64,000 bases of DNA, from NCBI RefSeq assembly GCF_963576675.1, contig NC_088912.1, positions 99,601,895-99,665,894 on the forward strand, in the 5' to 3' direction. The position numbers were made by a program, and so were the translations under genes. The stretch is from Euphorbia lathyris. Its lineage: Eukaryota; Streptophyta; Magnoliopsida; Malpighiales; Euphorbiaceae. Below, piece after piece: positions 33,824 to 46,704 of the stretch; within the stretch, counting starts at the first letter, position 1; every line of letters begins with the position of its first letter. The notes beneath the pieces were generated by a model that saw nothing but the letters and a program-made list of their open reading frames with translations, did no database searches and had not been told where the DNA came from.

Positions 33824-34464
33824 TTATTGTTATACGAGTTAAATACACCATTGGTCACTCAACTTACATGATTGTTTTAAAATGGTCATTGAACTTCAAT
33901 TTGTCTCAATAAAATCACTGAACTTTAAACCTTGTCTCAATTAGGTCACTCCAGTCATTTTTCTGGACTGAGTTCACCAGAATGATGATGTGTCAGACAT
34001 GTCATCTTGTCAGAAGTAAAAACTTTGACCAAAATGACACGTGGTATCCACGTTAGCGCCACCTAGCTGCTACATAAAATATACGTATGTACTTTTTTAT
34101 TAAATATGTAAATAGTGTTAATTAAAAATAACTATTATTCTTTAAAAGTTATTATATAAAAAAGATTCATTATATTGGATATATTAATTTCATAAATATC
34201 ATATTTACCTAATGAAAAGAGAATAAATTATATTGGATACATTTTTTTGAATCAAAGATTGGGACGCGGAAGCCGGCTGAACATCCCAACTATGTTGGCA
34301 CCCCCAGCACAGCAACCAATCCGAATATTATTAATAAAAAAAGAAGATCTGTACAAAGAGAGGGGAGAGGGAGAAAGAAAATTAAAGAAATCGAATGTGA
34401 GCAACGTTACAAATGTCGTAAAAAATGAATGCTTGACAGAAAGGAGGCGCTGAGTGCCACCAGT

Positions 34465-37400
34465 TCAGGTCAGAGGCCGCTTTCCCGAAGCCTGCAAGCC
34501 GATCAGCTGCTTGATTGCCTTCCTTGAAAATATGAGTGATACGCCACTGCATATTGGAGAGCTTGGAAAGGCATCGGGCCCAATCACGTTTAATTTTCCA
34601 TGGGACTTCATGAGATTTTTTTTGATCAGTTGCACTGCATAATTAGAATATGATTCAATCCAAAGGTTATTCCAATTTCTGTCCCAAGCCGCATCAATAG
34701 CGAAGATAATGGCTCGAAGTTCAGCAATATGAGCCAAAGCCCGCATCAGATGGCGGGCTGCTACCAGTCGAACAAAGCCTGCAATCATTAATAAAATATA
34801 GCAGTTTGCTGCGTAAACTTTGGATTGAAGGGAGATCAGAATCGGATATGGCTTTGTTCCTCGTAGTCTAAATAAACCAAATACAGGTTATTACAGCTCT
34901 AATCCAAGCCCTTCTCATACCTTTCCTAACACGAATAGCTCGAATACTGGTGAAGAAGTAAAAAAAGCTAGCACCTCTGCATTCCGCCACACCAAAGAGA
35001 GTGAAAACCATATCCCAAAGCGTTATGGCCATTCTGCAGGAGACAAAAAGATGATTAATGCTCTCGCCATTTTCCTTGCACAGCTCTGCAATTGTTCTTG
35101 AATAGCCAATTTACCATGATTCAACATCCAGTAGGTGATAGCTCTCCTCGGGGGAACAAATGAGTTCCACAACATACCATGCCAATCTACAGGGACTCCC
35201 GGAAGAAGCGAAAGGTAGAGAAGTTTAACCGAAAGCTTACCAGAGTCCGACGGCTTCCAAATACATATGTCCTCCTCATTACCAATGCTGTCAACGTTTT
35301 CAATACTGTCCTGAACATGATCAGACAACAATTACAAACCTCTCCAAGCTCCATCACGTCTAAAGTCATGAATAGGCGCATAAAGATTTCTTTGGTTTTT
35401 CCTTGGAATTCCTACTTGATCAGCGATAATAGGGACAATCCACCTGTCCGTCCAAAAATTCAAATTGGGGTTATCATTGAACCACCAGATCACATCGAGT
35501 TGAATTTGATCAAACATAGCCTTGGAGGAAGTCCAAATGGAAGAGTTAGAGATGAATTTTCTAGGCAACCACGAGCTTTCAAGAAATCGGTTACATAGGA
35601 GAGTGGGGATGTGACCCTGACCCTGAATAAGCTCCCAACTGAATTTCCCAATTAAGGCTGCATTGAACGTTCTGTAGTCCTTAATCCCCAAACCACCATT
35701 CTTAGTCTACTGACAACAAACTTTCCAAGGAACTGTAATTAGCTTCCTTTTATCTCTGTCTCCGGTCCAAAGAAAATTTCTAACTGCCTTATTGACCTGG
35801 GAGATTCATAAGGCCATTTGTAAACCAAAAAGGAGTAAATGAGCGCACCTGTCAGAGACGATTTGATCAAAGTAAGCCTGCCAGCAAAAGATAGGGATTT
35901 GCCACGCCAACTGCTGAATTTACTAAGAAACTTGTCGACCAAATGCTGAAGGTGATGAGATTCTGGAGCTCCCTAGAATAGCGGAACTCCAAGGTAATTG
36001 AATGGAAGGGAAGCTAATTTGACTCCAAGAATTCCAAGTAGCCGATTTCTACGAGTGGTACTGATGAAGTTACCAAATAGCGCCTGAGATTTGTCCCAAT
36101 TAACATCCTGCCCCGAAGTATTCACATAAAAACCAAAGAGGTCCCTTATACATTTCATATTATTTAAAGAAGACCAACCAAACAACATCATATCATCTGC
36201 ATACAGAAGATGAGTGGGGAAGTTAGTGTTTCCAGTGTAAGCCATCGGTTCAAACTTTCCTTCCCTAACCAATTTTGACATCCATCTGCTCAAGAAATCC
36301 TCAGCTAGCCCAAATAACATCGATGACAAAGGGTCGCCCTGAAGAACACCACAAGAGCAGCCAAAGAAACCCTTGATTCCTCCTCCAAGAGCAATGGAGA
36401 TTCTAGCTGACCTTAGGATCTCTAAAATCCAATTTCTGAATTGAAGAGAGAAGCCAAAAGCTTCCAAAACTACCAGAAGAAAGTTCCAGTCTAGGGTGTC
36501 AAAGGCCTTTCTGATATCAATCTTCACGGCCATGTTTCCTCCAAAAAATTTCTTCTTTGGCATATTGATACCTTCTGACGCCGCTGCAATGTAGTGATGA
36601 ATGCTTCTGTCTGCAATGAAACCAAATTGATTGTCTGAAATAATGCCCGCATCAATAGGTGCCAATCTGTCAGAAAGAATCTTAGAGATGATTTTATAAT
36701 TGAAATTCCCCATAGCGACAGGACGGAAGTGTTGAATTTCATTTGCTCCAGCCACCTTAGGAATAAGAACAATGATACTAGAATTCATACCAGGAAGCAT
36801 ACAAGTAGTTTCAAAGAAGCTGAAAACCATCTGACACACATCTGGCCCTACAATATCTAAAAAGTGCTGATAAAACACCCCACCAAATCCATCAGGGCCA
36901 GGAAACTGTCACAATTCATGTTGAAAACCGCAGATTTAATTTCAGATATCGTCGGCTTTTTAGTAAGGAGGTCATTGTCCAGAGCAGACACATTACCAGG
37001 GATGATAGAATTTATAGCTGTGTAATCAATTCTTCTCCTTGTTGCTATGAATAAAGAAGCATAGTACTCCACAACATACTGGGAAATGGCATTTTCATCA
37101 CTCACCAAGGACCCATTGATTAAAAGAGAGCTTAGCGAGGATTGGACCTTTTTTATTTTGACTGCCTTATGAAAAAAGCTTGAATTTCGATCACCTGCTG
37201 CCAGCCATTTTTCTCTGCTTTTTTCTCTGAGCAACAATTCTTGCCTATAGAGGTGAAGATCAAGTTCCTGTTGAGCCTCAAGCTCAATCCCATGTCGTTC
37301 CTCATTCAAACCATAGCTAGAGATAGATGCTTGAATGTCTTCCAATTTGCGCAGAGCATCATTAATAGTTCTGTCAACACGCCCAAATACCATTTTATTC

Positions 37401-38248
37401 CAAAGCTTAAGCTTGGGTCTTAGCGTTTTGAGCTTGTGGTATAGAAGCTGAGTCGGGGGAAGAGAGAGGTGACTATCCTTCCAATGATCTGATATAACTT
37501 TGTGAATCTCGTTATGAGTCGTCCACATGGTGTGAAATCAGAAACGGGCTTTTTTAGCCATCCCAGAAACACACGAGAGTAGAATCGGACTATGATCTGA
37601 TTTATTGTGAGGCATAATGGTACAGTTAACCCTGTCCCAACCATATAGAAAGTCTTTATTAACCAAGGCCCTATCTTGTTTGCATTCAACATGCTCATCT
37701 CCCATTCTTCCATTAGACCAGGTGTATTGCAACCCTGAGGTGTCAACTTTAGTCAGCTCCCCTTCACTGATAAAGTTACGAAAATCCCGACAGCTGCTAG
37801 CCGTAGGAGGTCTCCCAGTTTTTTCATGAGCACCAGTCACTGCATTGAAGTCACCCAGAACAATATTTTTACTGCAATTTCTGATAGCCAAGATCGAATC
37901 CCAGAGAAGTTGCCTCCTACTCGAAGAGTTACTCCTGTAGACAAAGGAAATTTGGTATTCATCTCCTGAAAAACGGTATAAGATTGTGATGTGCTGTTCC
38001 TGGCTAGAGATGATAGAACATCTGTCTAAGATATCAATTTTGGAGAAAATCCATATGGAGTTGCAATCATTTTTAGCATCCAGCTACATACCAATGGAAT
38101 TCCAAAACAGCTGAGGAATACTCTCTAAAACAACCATGGGCTCCGATAAACAAACGATGTCCGGATGATTATTATTGTAGAGAAGCTTCAAAGCTCTTTG
38201 AGTGCCCAAATTACTGATACCTTTGCAATTCCAATATAGGACGATCAT
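34465..38248 (-). pseudogene. LINE ORF2: endonuclease, RT, zf-RVT, RNase H
   Basis: ATG at 38248 (MIVLYWNCKGISNLGTQRAL) opens an AP-type endonuclease with LGDFNAVTG near 37860 and NKSDHSPILL near 37585. RT follows: IVLIPKVAGANEIQHFRPVA near 36770, KAFDTLDWNF near 36500, GVLQGDPLSSMLF near 36340 and the active site LLYADDMMLFG near 36190. A zf-RVT-like block (WHGMLWNSFVPPRRAITYW) lies near 35170. RNase H remains as AELRAIIFAIDAAWDRNWNN, WIESYSNYAVQLI and HIFKEGNQAADRLA in shifted frames down to 34465. In-frame stops lie at 37538, 35973, 35332 and about 38090; frame changes near 36903, 35720 and in 34790-35020. It would nick DNA and copy the LINE RNA. Confidence 0.88.
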
Positions 38249-38467
38249 GGAGATCTGATAGAAGAACTAGCCCCTCCCTTCACACTCAAATTGGTTCTTT
38301 TGGCACATGGTTTCTTTCTTGTTGTAATCCACTTAGTTCCCTCATTTCTACTTAATAGGCTAACCTCTCTGTTATTAGTTCGGAGAACATGCTGTGCCTA
38401 TTCAGGTGATTCGGTAAGAAAATTTACCTCTTTAGGCAGAGCTGTCGTCAAATGCAGTGCGAATCCT

Positions 38468-39544
38468 TCAGATTCCGAAGCCGAACGTCCCTCTCCTCTT
38501 TGTTTTGGGCAGTTTTCCCCGATCCTCTTTGTTTTGGGCTTCCGATTGATGAACTACCATTTGCATTGAGTTTTCAATAGTAGTGACCGTGTTCACTGCT
38601 TTGTATTTCTCCTCGGTAGATGTATGGTTTCTGCGAGGCATTGGTCCTTTGGGATCTTTGGGTTGTTTTCCCTTTGGGGCCTGGGGTCTGTTAATCTCGT
38701 TATTGCACCTACATTGCGCCGACGAGTGGCCAATTAAAGAACAAGTACCACAGAGCGACGGAAGTCTTTCATATTCTAAGTAGACCCATTGCTTGTGATT
38801 GTTTGTATCAACCCGAAGTTTTGATTGAAGTTCACATGCCAATTCAACATCAATGAGGACCCTAGCATAGTGTCCAAACTCCCCATTTACAGTGTTCTGA
38901 TCAAATCTGATAGGAACCCCAATAACTCGAGCGATACTAGCTATTATTCTAGTGTCCCAAAACTCTCAGGGTAGATTGTAGAACCTTACCCAGACTTTTG
39001 TAGAGGTGGATATATGCAAATCAAGGTTAAATCCTGGGGTCCAGGGCGAAAACCTCATAATGCCCGGCTTCAGCGAAATAGCTCCATTTCCCCAAATAGA
39101 ATGAATTGCATTTTCATTTGGCATGATTATCTGATAGAAACCCTTCCCTAGAGAAATAAACTTCCAATCTAAATTGCATTTCCATACCTGACTCAGTTTT
39201 TCCTTCAATTTTGCATGTCTCCAGGGGCGGTCACCCTTGTTCTGCGAAATGCGCCCAATAACCGAGTGTTGGAAAGACCTGACTCGTGCATTATAGATGT
39301 CTTGTTGAACCTTAATTGCCTTAAATCCTCCCTCCTCCGATACCATTGGCAGGACCAGCGCCGGAATAGAGATAGGGATCGTTCCCTTTAGCACCTCCAC
39401 AAAAGAGGATTTCTTCGATAAGTCAGTCTTAATAGAGTCATCAGACTCCGGAGATTGGTAGTGGGTGAATGAAGATCGATCAAAAAGATGGGCAATAGCG
39501 AACGACGCATCGCCGGTGGCGGTGGCGGGCGAGGTTGAGGTCAT
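38468..39544 (-). pseudogene. LINE ORF1: DUF4283-like and zinc-knuckle protein
   Basis: Starts MTSTSPATATGDASFAIAHL and reads 358 codons with one TGA at 38966-38968, where the context LP(*)EFWD suggests a former Trp. The middle (WKCNLDWKFISLGKGFYQII, GIMRFSPWTPGFNLDL, TKVWVRFYNLP) is the DUF4283-type domain usual in plant LINE ORF1. A zinc knuckle CGTCSLIGHSSAQC (CX2CX4HX4C) lies near 38735, followed by a basic tail. It would bind LINE RNA. Confidence 0.85.
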
Positions 39545-40264
39545 GATCAGCTTAGGTCATCGGCTCTTCTAATCTTAAAACCTTGTTTAGCCTTATATTG
39601 GATACATTAATTTTATATTATTTTTATAAAAAAGAAAATAAATTACTAATAATATATATATATATATATATAGAATTAGTATTTCCTAATAATAATATTT
39701 ATTTAGAAAATAATTATTTACCTAATAAAATAACTTTTCCTATTAGATTAGAATTATATATAAGGGAAGAAAATACTATAAATATACTAACCTTTAAGAG
39801 AATTCAGTCCAGACTTTTATTGTAGAGAGAATGTTTTATGTTTGTCAAGACACAAATTAAAAGAGAGACTACCTCGCTTCGTTTTTGTTGGTGTGAAAAG
39901 ATTTGCACTATAAATAATTTATGAGATGATTTTCTCATCCATCTAGTGCTACTCGGGAAACGAAAGAGGGTTGTTTTATAAAAACTTTCATTTAAAATTT
40001 TAACTTGGGCAATTCGTTTGTTCCTTGTGTATCTTCATGTGTTTCAATTTAATTGTTATTGTTTTGCCTCTATGATTTGTTTGGTTACTAAAAAAATCTT
40101 GGAAAATCTAGAGAGATTTCTGTTTAAATGGGGAAACTAAGAATTAACTTGTAATTCTTGTTCTTGATTTTTTGGTTATGATTAGTACATAGAAATCCAA
40201 AACCTTTATGAAATTAGTCTATTCAAAGCAATTTATGTTCATTCTCTTTCAGTGGTTCGCCAGT

Positions 40265-42264
40265 TGTAGACACCGGGGTCGGAGGACCGATGAAGAAAAA
40301 TTATAAAAAGGGATCCAAATCAGTCGATTGAAATAAATGATGAGTCAATAAAAAAGTAATAAATAAAAAAAAACGTTGTTCAAAGGAACCGTGGAGACAG
40401 GTTTGATCGAATTCGGAAATCGAATCGAGATGACGGGCGAATCGGTTCCGCGAGTGAAATCTTAAATCGTCTCGCCGAGTTCGGGGTATTTTCACGCCCT
40501 TTTCTTATTTATTTTATTTTTAATAAAGTCTCGGGACGATAGAGAGTTTTATTTTGGTATTCGAGCAATCCAAAAAATATATATGGTTTTGTAAAAAGAT
40601 CGATTTTATAAAAGCTAATTTTATAAAATCAGTTTTGACGAAAATCATTTTCGATGAAAATCGTTATTGATTTTGGTTATTTTTAGATGTATTTTGTTTA
40701 GTTAAACATTTTTATTTTTTTAGTATATATAAACGCGGTCCCGTTGGGAGCCGGTATTTACGTCACGGGCTGTTGGACGGCCCGTGACGGGGCTGGGCCG
40801 TCCAAGCCCAGCCCCCTGCACTTGGCATTCGACCAAGTGCATTTTGCTGCACTTGGCCAAATGCCAAGTGCAATTTTAGTTTAGGATTTATTAAAAGAAA
40901 AAAAAATTAAAATCAAATAATAATAATAATAATTAAAATAAATAATAATAATAATAATAATAACAATAGTAATGATAGCAATTAGCCATGGATATTTCCA
41001 TGAAATTTCCTAGGCTAATTTGGCTTATCTTTGGCTCCAAGGTGGCTTGGAGCCAAAAATAAACTAAGTTTAGGGCTCCATTTGCCTATAAATAGGATGG
41101 AGCCCAAGGCATTAGGAAGGAGAAAAAAAACCCGAACCCCTGGAAAAATTCCCCGAGACCCGAACGAAGCAAAAACACAAAAAAAATCCGACTCAAAACA
41201 CTATCAATCGACTTGATTTGGCATCCCTATTACCGATTGAGAGCTAATAATCCGAGGAACTAGACCCATTTATTTATTCATCTCTTTTTATTGTTTGAAT
41301 CTATTTATTTATTTGTTTTTTACACTTTTATTGTTTAGATTTGTTAAGTTAATTTTTGGTTTTGCATTTGAACAAGTATTTGGTTTTAGTTTTGAAATAA
41401 AAACTTCGTTTGGATCCCAATACGAACCGTGACCCGATTCAAGGGTAGTTCGGGATCCAAACGTCGTAGATCCATTGTTTTATAAATGTTTTGAACCGTT
41501 ATTTTCAATAAAACATCGTTTTAGAATCCTCCGTTACAAACCATGACCCGATTTGGGGTAGTTTGGAGGCTAAAATGATAAAATAGAGTAGATCTAATGT
41601 TTTTGATAAATCTGGAAAATATAGGAGCTGTTCTGTAATTATTCGTTTTCTGTCACTAAAGGCAGTTTACCGACGGAATTTCCGTCGGTAAATCTGCTGA
41701 AATTTTAAAAATACTCTTTTAAGCCCATTTTCTTAACTTTTGGATATTTGGTCCCTTGTATATGCATATGTGATTATGTAATTATTTTATTAAAATTATT
41801 TTTGGGGTATATAACTAATACTTATTTATTATATATTTACTCATTTTGTATTTGGGTATTATTTATATTATTCTAACTTTGTAAATATATATATATAAAA
41901 GTTTTCTTTAAGCTCGTTTAAGCTATATCTAGTTATTATTTTTGTGGATTATTTGCTTGGCCCATTTGGGATAATTAATAAATGCTTTTGGGGTTATTAG
42001 ATATTATTTTGGGTATTGATATTGGGATGTACATTTAGGTGAGTTAATTTCCATATAGTTATTATGTAAAAAACTATTTTGGGGTTAAATGTTATTTTCT
42101 TATTTATGAACCTTGTTCATTCTTTTTTTACATTTGTTTTATTAAAATAAAAGTGTAATGTGTCTAGTAGTATTTTCATTACTATTTTACATATTAATAA
42201 TCATAGGATATATCATTTCTTCACTTATTTTCAATCTATAGGTATAATTACCATCTTTACCCAA

Positions 42265-42299
<35 letters not shown>

Positions 42300-43405
42300 T
42301 TATTTATATGTTTATTTTTCTTTTGGTTCCTATATATATATATATATATATATATGTTTTAAAAGTATTTGGGTTGGGTGAATTTGGGTTTAATTTGTAA
42401 GTGTTGTAATTATGTTCAAATAAAGGATAATTGAGTGAAAAGGAAAAATAAACCACAAAAAGAAAGTTTGATTTGTTTATTTAAGCTAACGTTTTTTTAG
42501 ACATCCCTAAAGTGTAAATAAAAGGCTTTTTTTTTTTATCATTTTAAACCACTTTCTAAACATCACGTTTTAAAACCTTAATTCGTTCCAACGACGGATT
42601 AAGCGAACCTTGTAATTAAAATTGTTTTTGTGAATAATGAGGTTTTGAATTGTTTTCCTAACTAAACGGTTTTGTACAAAACAAATTGACTTGTATGCTT
42701 AATCACGCTTTTAGATATAAACTATTTGCTCAACGTTTTCAAATGTTCGAGTCGTTCCAACGGCGATTCGAGTGAACATCATTAACGGGGTTTTGAAACG
42801 TACTTAAATCGTGCCAACGACGATTAAGGTACGAACCATGTAAATAAACTCGTTTTTGGGGAATGAGATTAGCTTAGAGTTAGTGTATAGTCTAAAGCAT
42901 AAAATCACACTGTGAATAAATCAATTCTTTCTTCTCCCCCTCTCTCTCCTATATACTTTAAATTTATGCAAAATGGGTGATTCTTTACTAAAATGGCTTT
43001 CAAATAACATGCTCAAAACGGTTTTCAAAGCAAGAAAGAAAAGGTTTCAAATGAATTTTAAACTTAAAGAAATATGCGATTAGTCCGTTATCGCCTAACA
43101 CGCTGAGTAGGAGGCCGATGGTTCATAACCGGGCGATGTCGGGGTGCCCAGTAGCCTTTCTCCGGAAAGGAGCTAGCCTTCTCGGCTCGTACCTAAGTTT
43201 CCCGAACCCTCACCGGTCTCCCGCAAGGTATCGGTGTTCATTTTCCCATTCGTGGGTGACGACTCTTCCATACTCCGAGCTCCGGTCCTGCCGAGCAGCT
43301 TGATTCCATGATTGGTTGCTTTCGGCGCCAATCACTGCTTACGTCGCCATGAGGTGTCCACCCCCCGGTCCGCCCGGGCGAGGCCGTTCGGCACCTTGTC
43401 TAACA
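40265..43405 (+). repeat. 5' LTR of T1
   Basis: It runs 3141 bp from TGTAGACACCGGGGTCGGAG to GGCACCTTGTCTAACA. A TATA-like GCCTATAAATAGGATGG lies near 41085. R/U5 is homologous to the solo LTR at 79-2946. Upstream of the TATA is a GC-rich palindrome block (40755-40872), and further on a perfect palindrome TTACCGACGGAA/TTTCCGTCGGTAA (41665-41692). Three spaced copies of a CGTTCCAACGACG-type motif lie at 42583-42825. Confidence 0.9.
40755..40872. repeat. GC-rich palindrome block in T1 U3
   Basis: Nested inverted repeats lie here: GTCACGGGC...GCCCGTGAC, GGGCTGGGC...GCCCAGCCC, and GCACTTGG...CCAAGTGC twice, the second as TGCACTTGG..CCAAGTGCA. They occupy a position upstream of the TATA comparable to the unrelated palindromes of the solo LTR. 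Confidence 0.82.
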
Positions 43406-43407
43406 AG

Positions 43408-43425
43408 TGGTGACTCTGTTGGGGA
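43408..43425 (+). promoter_or_regulatory. Primer-binding site of T1
   Basis: TGGTGACTCTGTTGGGGA starts two bases after the LTR end. It resembles the TGGCGACTCCACTGGGGA-type PBS common in Tat elements. Confidence 0.8.
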
Positions 43426-45336
43426 AGCGAGAAATTTGATTCCGAAAGGCGTGTATTAAGCCTTTAACGGGGACGGATCGTATTATTTCTTTTCATATGC
43501 ATTCATACGCATTATTGCAAACCTTTTGGGTAATTTCCACGAAACCTCTAGCGAGAGTCCATTCGTCGCTCGAAAGAGGCTAGTGTAAGTTCCCCCTTAC
43601 AGTAAGGCGCCAAAGGGTCCCCATCCATTCGTTAGGGGCGAATTTGTGCGGTCCTGTGAGGTCCCGCGATCAGCCGTGTCAGCATATAGTAGCCTTAGAA
43701 GTTGCCATAGAATTACCCGTTACTGTTTTTGATGTGATGAATGAATCAATTCGTGTTTTCAAATTGCCATGATACATGTCTAATCCTAAAATACATAAAG
43801 AAAATGAAACGAGACGTTAATATATACTCTTAAACCGATGTACAAACTACCCCAAAGCATCGAAACGATTCGAACTAAAGACGACTTAGTCATCTCGTAT
43901 GAATGAACTTGTGCGGCCTGCCTGGTCCCTTTCCGTGTCCCGAAGAAGGCACATGTTCAGGACATATGTTATGACGTAAGCACGTATTAGTGTGAATCGG
44001 TTTGGTATTAAGGATAGTTATATCTCGATTCAAAAGACTATATTAACGGTAGTCGTTATTCACATTCTTTAAATACGTTGGGATAAAGCGAGATTATGAC
44101 AAAACGAAAACGAAGAACATTTCTATTTTGAACGACCCCGTTGTAACGTAAAGAGTTTCATAAACGTGGCCCGTCCCTTTCGAATGAAAAACGAGCTCTT
44201 ACGTTACACCTTGCGTTATTCTAAGGAGAAATGGACGTTTCAGCAAAAGTGACTAAGAAAATAAAAGAAAATAAAAACGACCAAAATCATTCCGTATCTA
44301 CGATATATGTCAATCCCGAGAGTAGTTAAAGAAAATGAACCAATGCCGTTAAATACGTGCCTCAAAGTGGTGTATACGCCGCTTAAAAATCACGAAGCCG
44401 AATTAAGCTAAATCGCATGAATGCACCATATGGACGAGACTGTGGGTTTGACTAATGGCTCAATCATTTCGACTGTTACCAAAGCTACAAGAAATATGGC
44501 CCGATCTGCGTGTTTGCTTGACTTGTGCCTAAATGAAAAGAACGGTAATATCCCCGATTCGAATAAGCATGCGATTACACGAAACGTTGATTTTCTATAA
44601 CCACGCTCGGATGATATATCCCGTAAATTGGAAGAAAATAAAGAGTGTTACTAGCCGAAAGATTATCGTGCGCTCGAATAAGACTCGCCGTCTTTTCACG
44701 TAGCAAAAATGAGCAAACAGATTCTTGACGCTAAAAACAAACACGTTACGCGATGAGTCCGTTCCCTAAAATAAATCCAAAAAAGTGATTTCATCACTAA
44801 ATAAACACGTGGTTACGTCTCTCGATAGATCCAAAAGATCCCGTTGTAATCCAAATATTGAGACACGAACCCACGCGAATGAAAGGGAACGAATCATTAT
44901 CGATAACGAACGATTGAGCCTGAAAGAATAACTCGTACCATGTCTAAACCCGAGATACACTTGAAAGGGAGTCAAAACCCAAACTAATACGTCTCGTGAA
45001 ATAACAAAAGACGAGTTATTCAAAAGGACAATCCATTTGGTCAATATCTTAGTCACTGAACGTTGATATGTCAAAACGAACTGTATTGTCTGATGGATGA
45101 TTGACTTTTTCCGCAATAATCGACGGCATCACGCGTCCCATGGATCGCAATGTGAGCCCCAAACCAAAATCCTAGGAAAGAGACTTGGACCATCGAGTGC
45201 GTGGAGGAATAAGGGTGGAAGAGAGATGTTGTGATACGTGTAATTAGACTGACGTTTGTTCTTCTTATCTTATATATCCGTAAATAATAAACGCACACAC
45301 CACGAATCATGCATATAAAATCATGCATACATACTA
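43426..45336 (+). other. T1 leader, no gene
   Basis: About 1.9 kb of untranslated leader lies between PBS and gag. No frame has a recognisable domain; the two minus-strand frames at 44766-45328 show no motif. GC content is more even than in the flanks. Confidence 0.7.
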
Positions 45337-46704
45337 ATGGATTCCGTTTGCGCAGACTTCATCATTAAGCGGTTGTGGTTTCGCGAGAGTAACCGGCTAG
45401 TCAGGCAGTTTGATCAGCTACAGATAGACAGTTCTGAATCAGCAGTTGTGGCTTCTGAATCATCTTCGTCCGAGTATACTCAGTCTTCAGCCAGTATGTC
45501 TGCGACCGACGAAAAGGTGGCCGAATTGGAAAACTCTATGAACCACATTAATGATCAGTTAGCCGCGATTTTGGCCCAGCTAGCTGAGCTGGCGTTGAAG
45601 GATAACAAGAGTGGTAGTAAGCGTGCTGAGAATGAGATGAACACTGGTCCCCGCTTTGGGAATGAGGATGACTATCAGGATTACATCCAGAAACAGCTGG
45701 AGAAGGAGAAAGCTAAGGAAGAGGAGTGGAAGTAGCACATCACTCAGGAGGTGCAGGATCTGCGTGGGGGAAGCTCCGGAAGTCAGGACTTTTATAATTT
45801 GAAGAATTATTTGTCGGCAACTGCTTTGCCTTTGAAATTCCGGCTCCCAGACATGAAGAAGTTTGATGGAACTGGGGATCCTACTGCCCACATGAATCAG
45901 TATGTTGCGGTAATGAAGCACACGATCCTGACTGAGGATCAGGTCCTAGCACTGTTTAATACTTATCTGGAGGGAGCTGCCCTTGTATGGTTCCATGCAT
46001 TGCCGATGGTTACGAAGAGAGATTGGAAGGAGTTAGCGAAGTCATTCATCGCTCAGTATAGTTTCAACACTATGCTTGAGGTTACTCTGAAGGAGCTAGA
46101 GAGCACTAAGCAACAGACTGGGGAATCTTTTTCCGATTTTATGAGGAGATGGAGGGCCAAGGCCGCAATCATGAAGCAGAAACCGCTTGAGCAGGATCAA
46201 ATCCGAATGGTAGTTGGTAACACGTTGCCGTATATTAAGAATGAGCTGCGGTATATGCCTTTTACTGATTTCAATCAGATGTATAGTTGTGCCTTGACAG
46301 TTGAAGGGGATGGAGAGTCGAAGAAAGCTTACACTAAGTGGACAAAGTCTGGATATAGTGCCGGAGGGCCAAGTGCGAGTACAGAATCAGCCGCAGTGAA
46401 AATGCTTGAACTTAACGCTATCGAGAAGAGGCAGTTCGCCAAGTTTGATAAAAGCTACGCAAAAGTTTTCGAACGATTGTAGAAAAGGGGATTGTTGAAA
46501 GCCCTCACTCCTTATGGCAAAGCACCGTCTACTCCTCAAATGCAAGCTAGGGGGTACTGTGAGTTCCATAGCAACTACGGGCACACTATTGAGAAATGTG
46601 AGAGGTTGAAGCATGAGATTCAAAATTTGATTGAGGAGAAAAGATAGCTGATCCATCATCAGCAAACCATTCCACTAGGCGCAATCCATTTCCTAATCAT
46701 AGGG
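45337..46704 (+). pseudogene. T1 gag with zinc-finger-like motif
   Basis: Starts MDSVCADFIIKRLWFRES. A Ser-rich and coil-like N-terminus (ATDEKVAELENSMNHINDQL) precedes the gag domain: LPDMKKFDGTGDPTAHMNQY (from 45844), LEGAALVWFHALP, WKELAKSFIAQYSFN, SFSDFMRRWRAKAAIM. The tail holds YCEFHSNYGHTIEKCERLK (46556-46612), a C-X2-H-X4-H-X4-C pattern seen in Tat-type gag. In-frame TAGs lie at 45733, 46480 and 46645, and a frame change at about 46645 leads into the next segment. It would form the particle. Confidence 0.85.

Larger units (their letters stand above)
31365..34075 (+). repeat. Unclassified repeat unit, copy 2 (with MITE and SINE insertions)
   Basis: It lacks the first 170 bases of the unit but keeps the TATA-like ACTATAAATATACTAACC (31507), the leader-like block, GGCAATTCATTTG, GGTTCGCC (31984), GTGCTTCGAAGC (32890), the hairpin (33217-33823) and the CACTCAACTTACATG tail. 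A 750-bp MITE and a SINE stub interrupt it. The extra sequence around the MITE is absent from copy 1. Confidence 0.68.
34244..39592 (-). mobile_element. Full-length plant L1-type LINE
   Basis: It is 5349 bp and flanked by a perfect 16-bp target duplication TTATATTGGATACATT (34228-34243 and 39593-39608). On the minus strand it shows a short 5' leader, ORF1, ORF2 (endonuclease, RT, zinc-binding region, RNase H), a 3' UTR with TTGTACAGATCTTC, and a short A tail next to the duplication. Both ORFs carry stops and frameshifts, so it is inactive, though complete in length. Confidence 0.9.
34076..40264 (+). repeat. Unclassified repeat unit, copy 3 (split by LINE, cut by Tat LTR)
   Basis: It starts AAAATATACGTATGTAC like copy 1, is split by the LINE at 34244-39592 and resumes with (TA)n, ACTATAAATATACTAACC (39776), the leader-like block and GGTTCGCCA. 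The Tat LTR then interrupts it at 40265 before the hairpin is reached. Confidence 0.68.

Noticed and set aside
43426..45336. Pararetrovirus-like or host gene in the T1 leader
   Set aside because: No reading frame with a motif was found; length and position fit an ordinary Tat leader.
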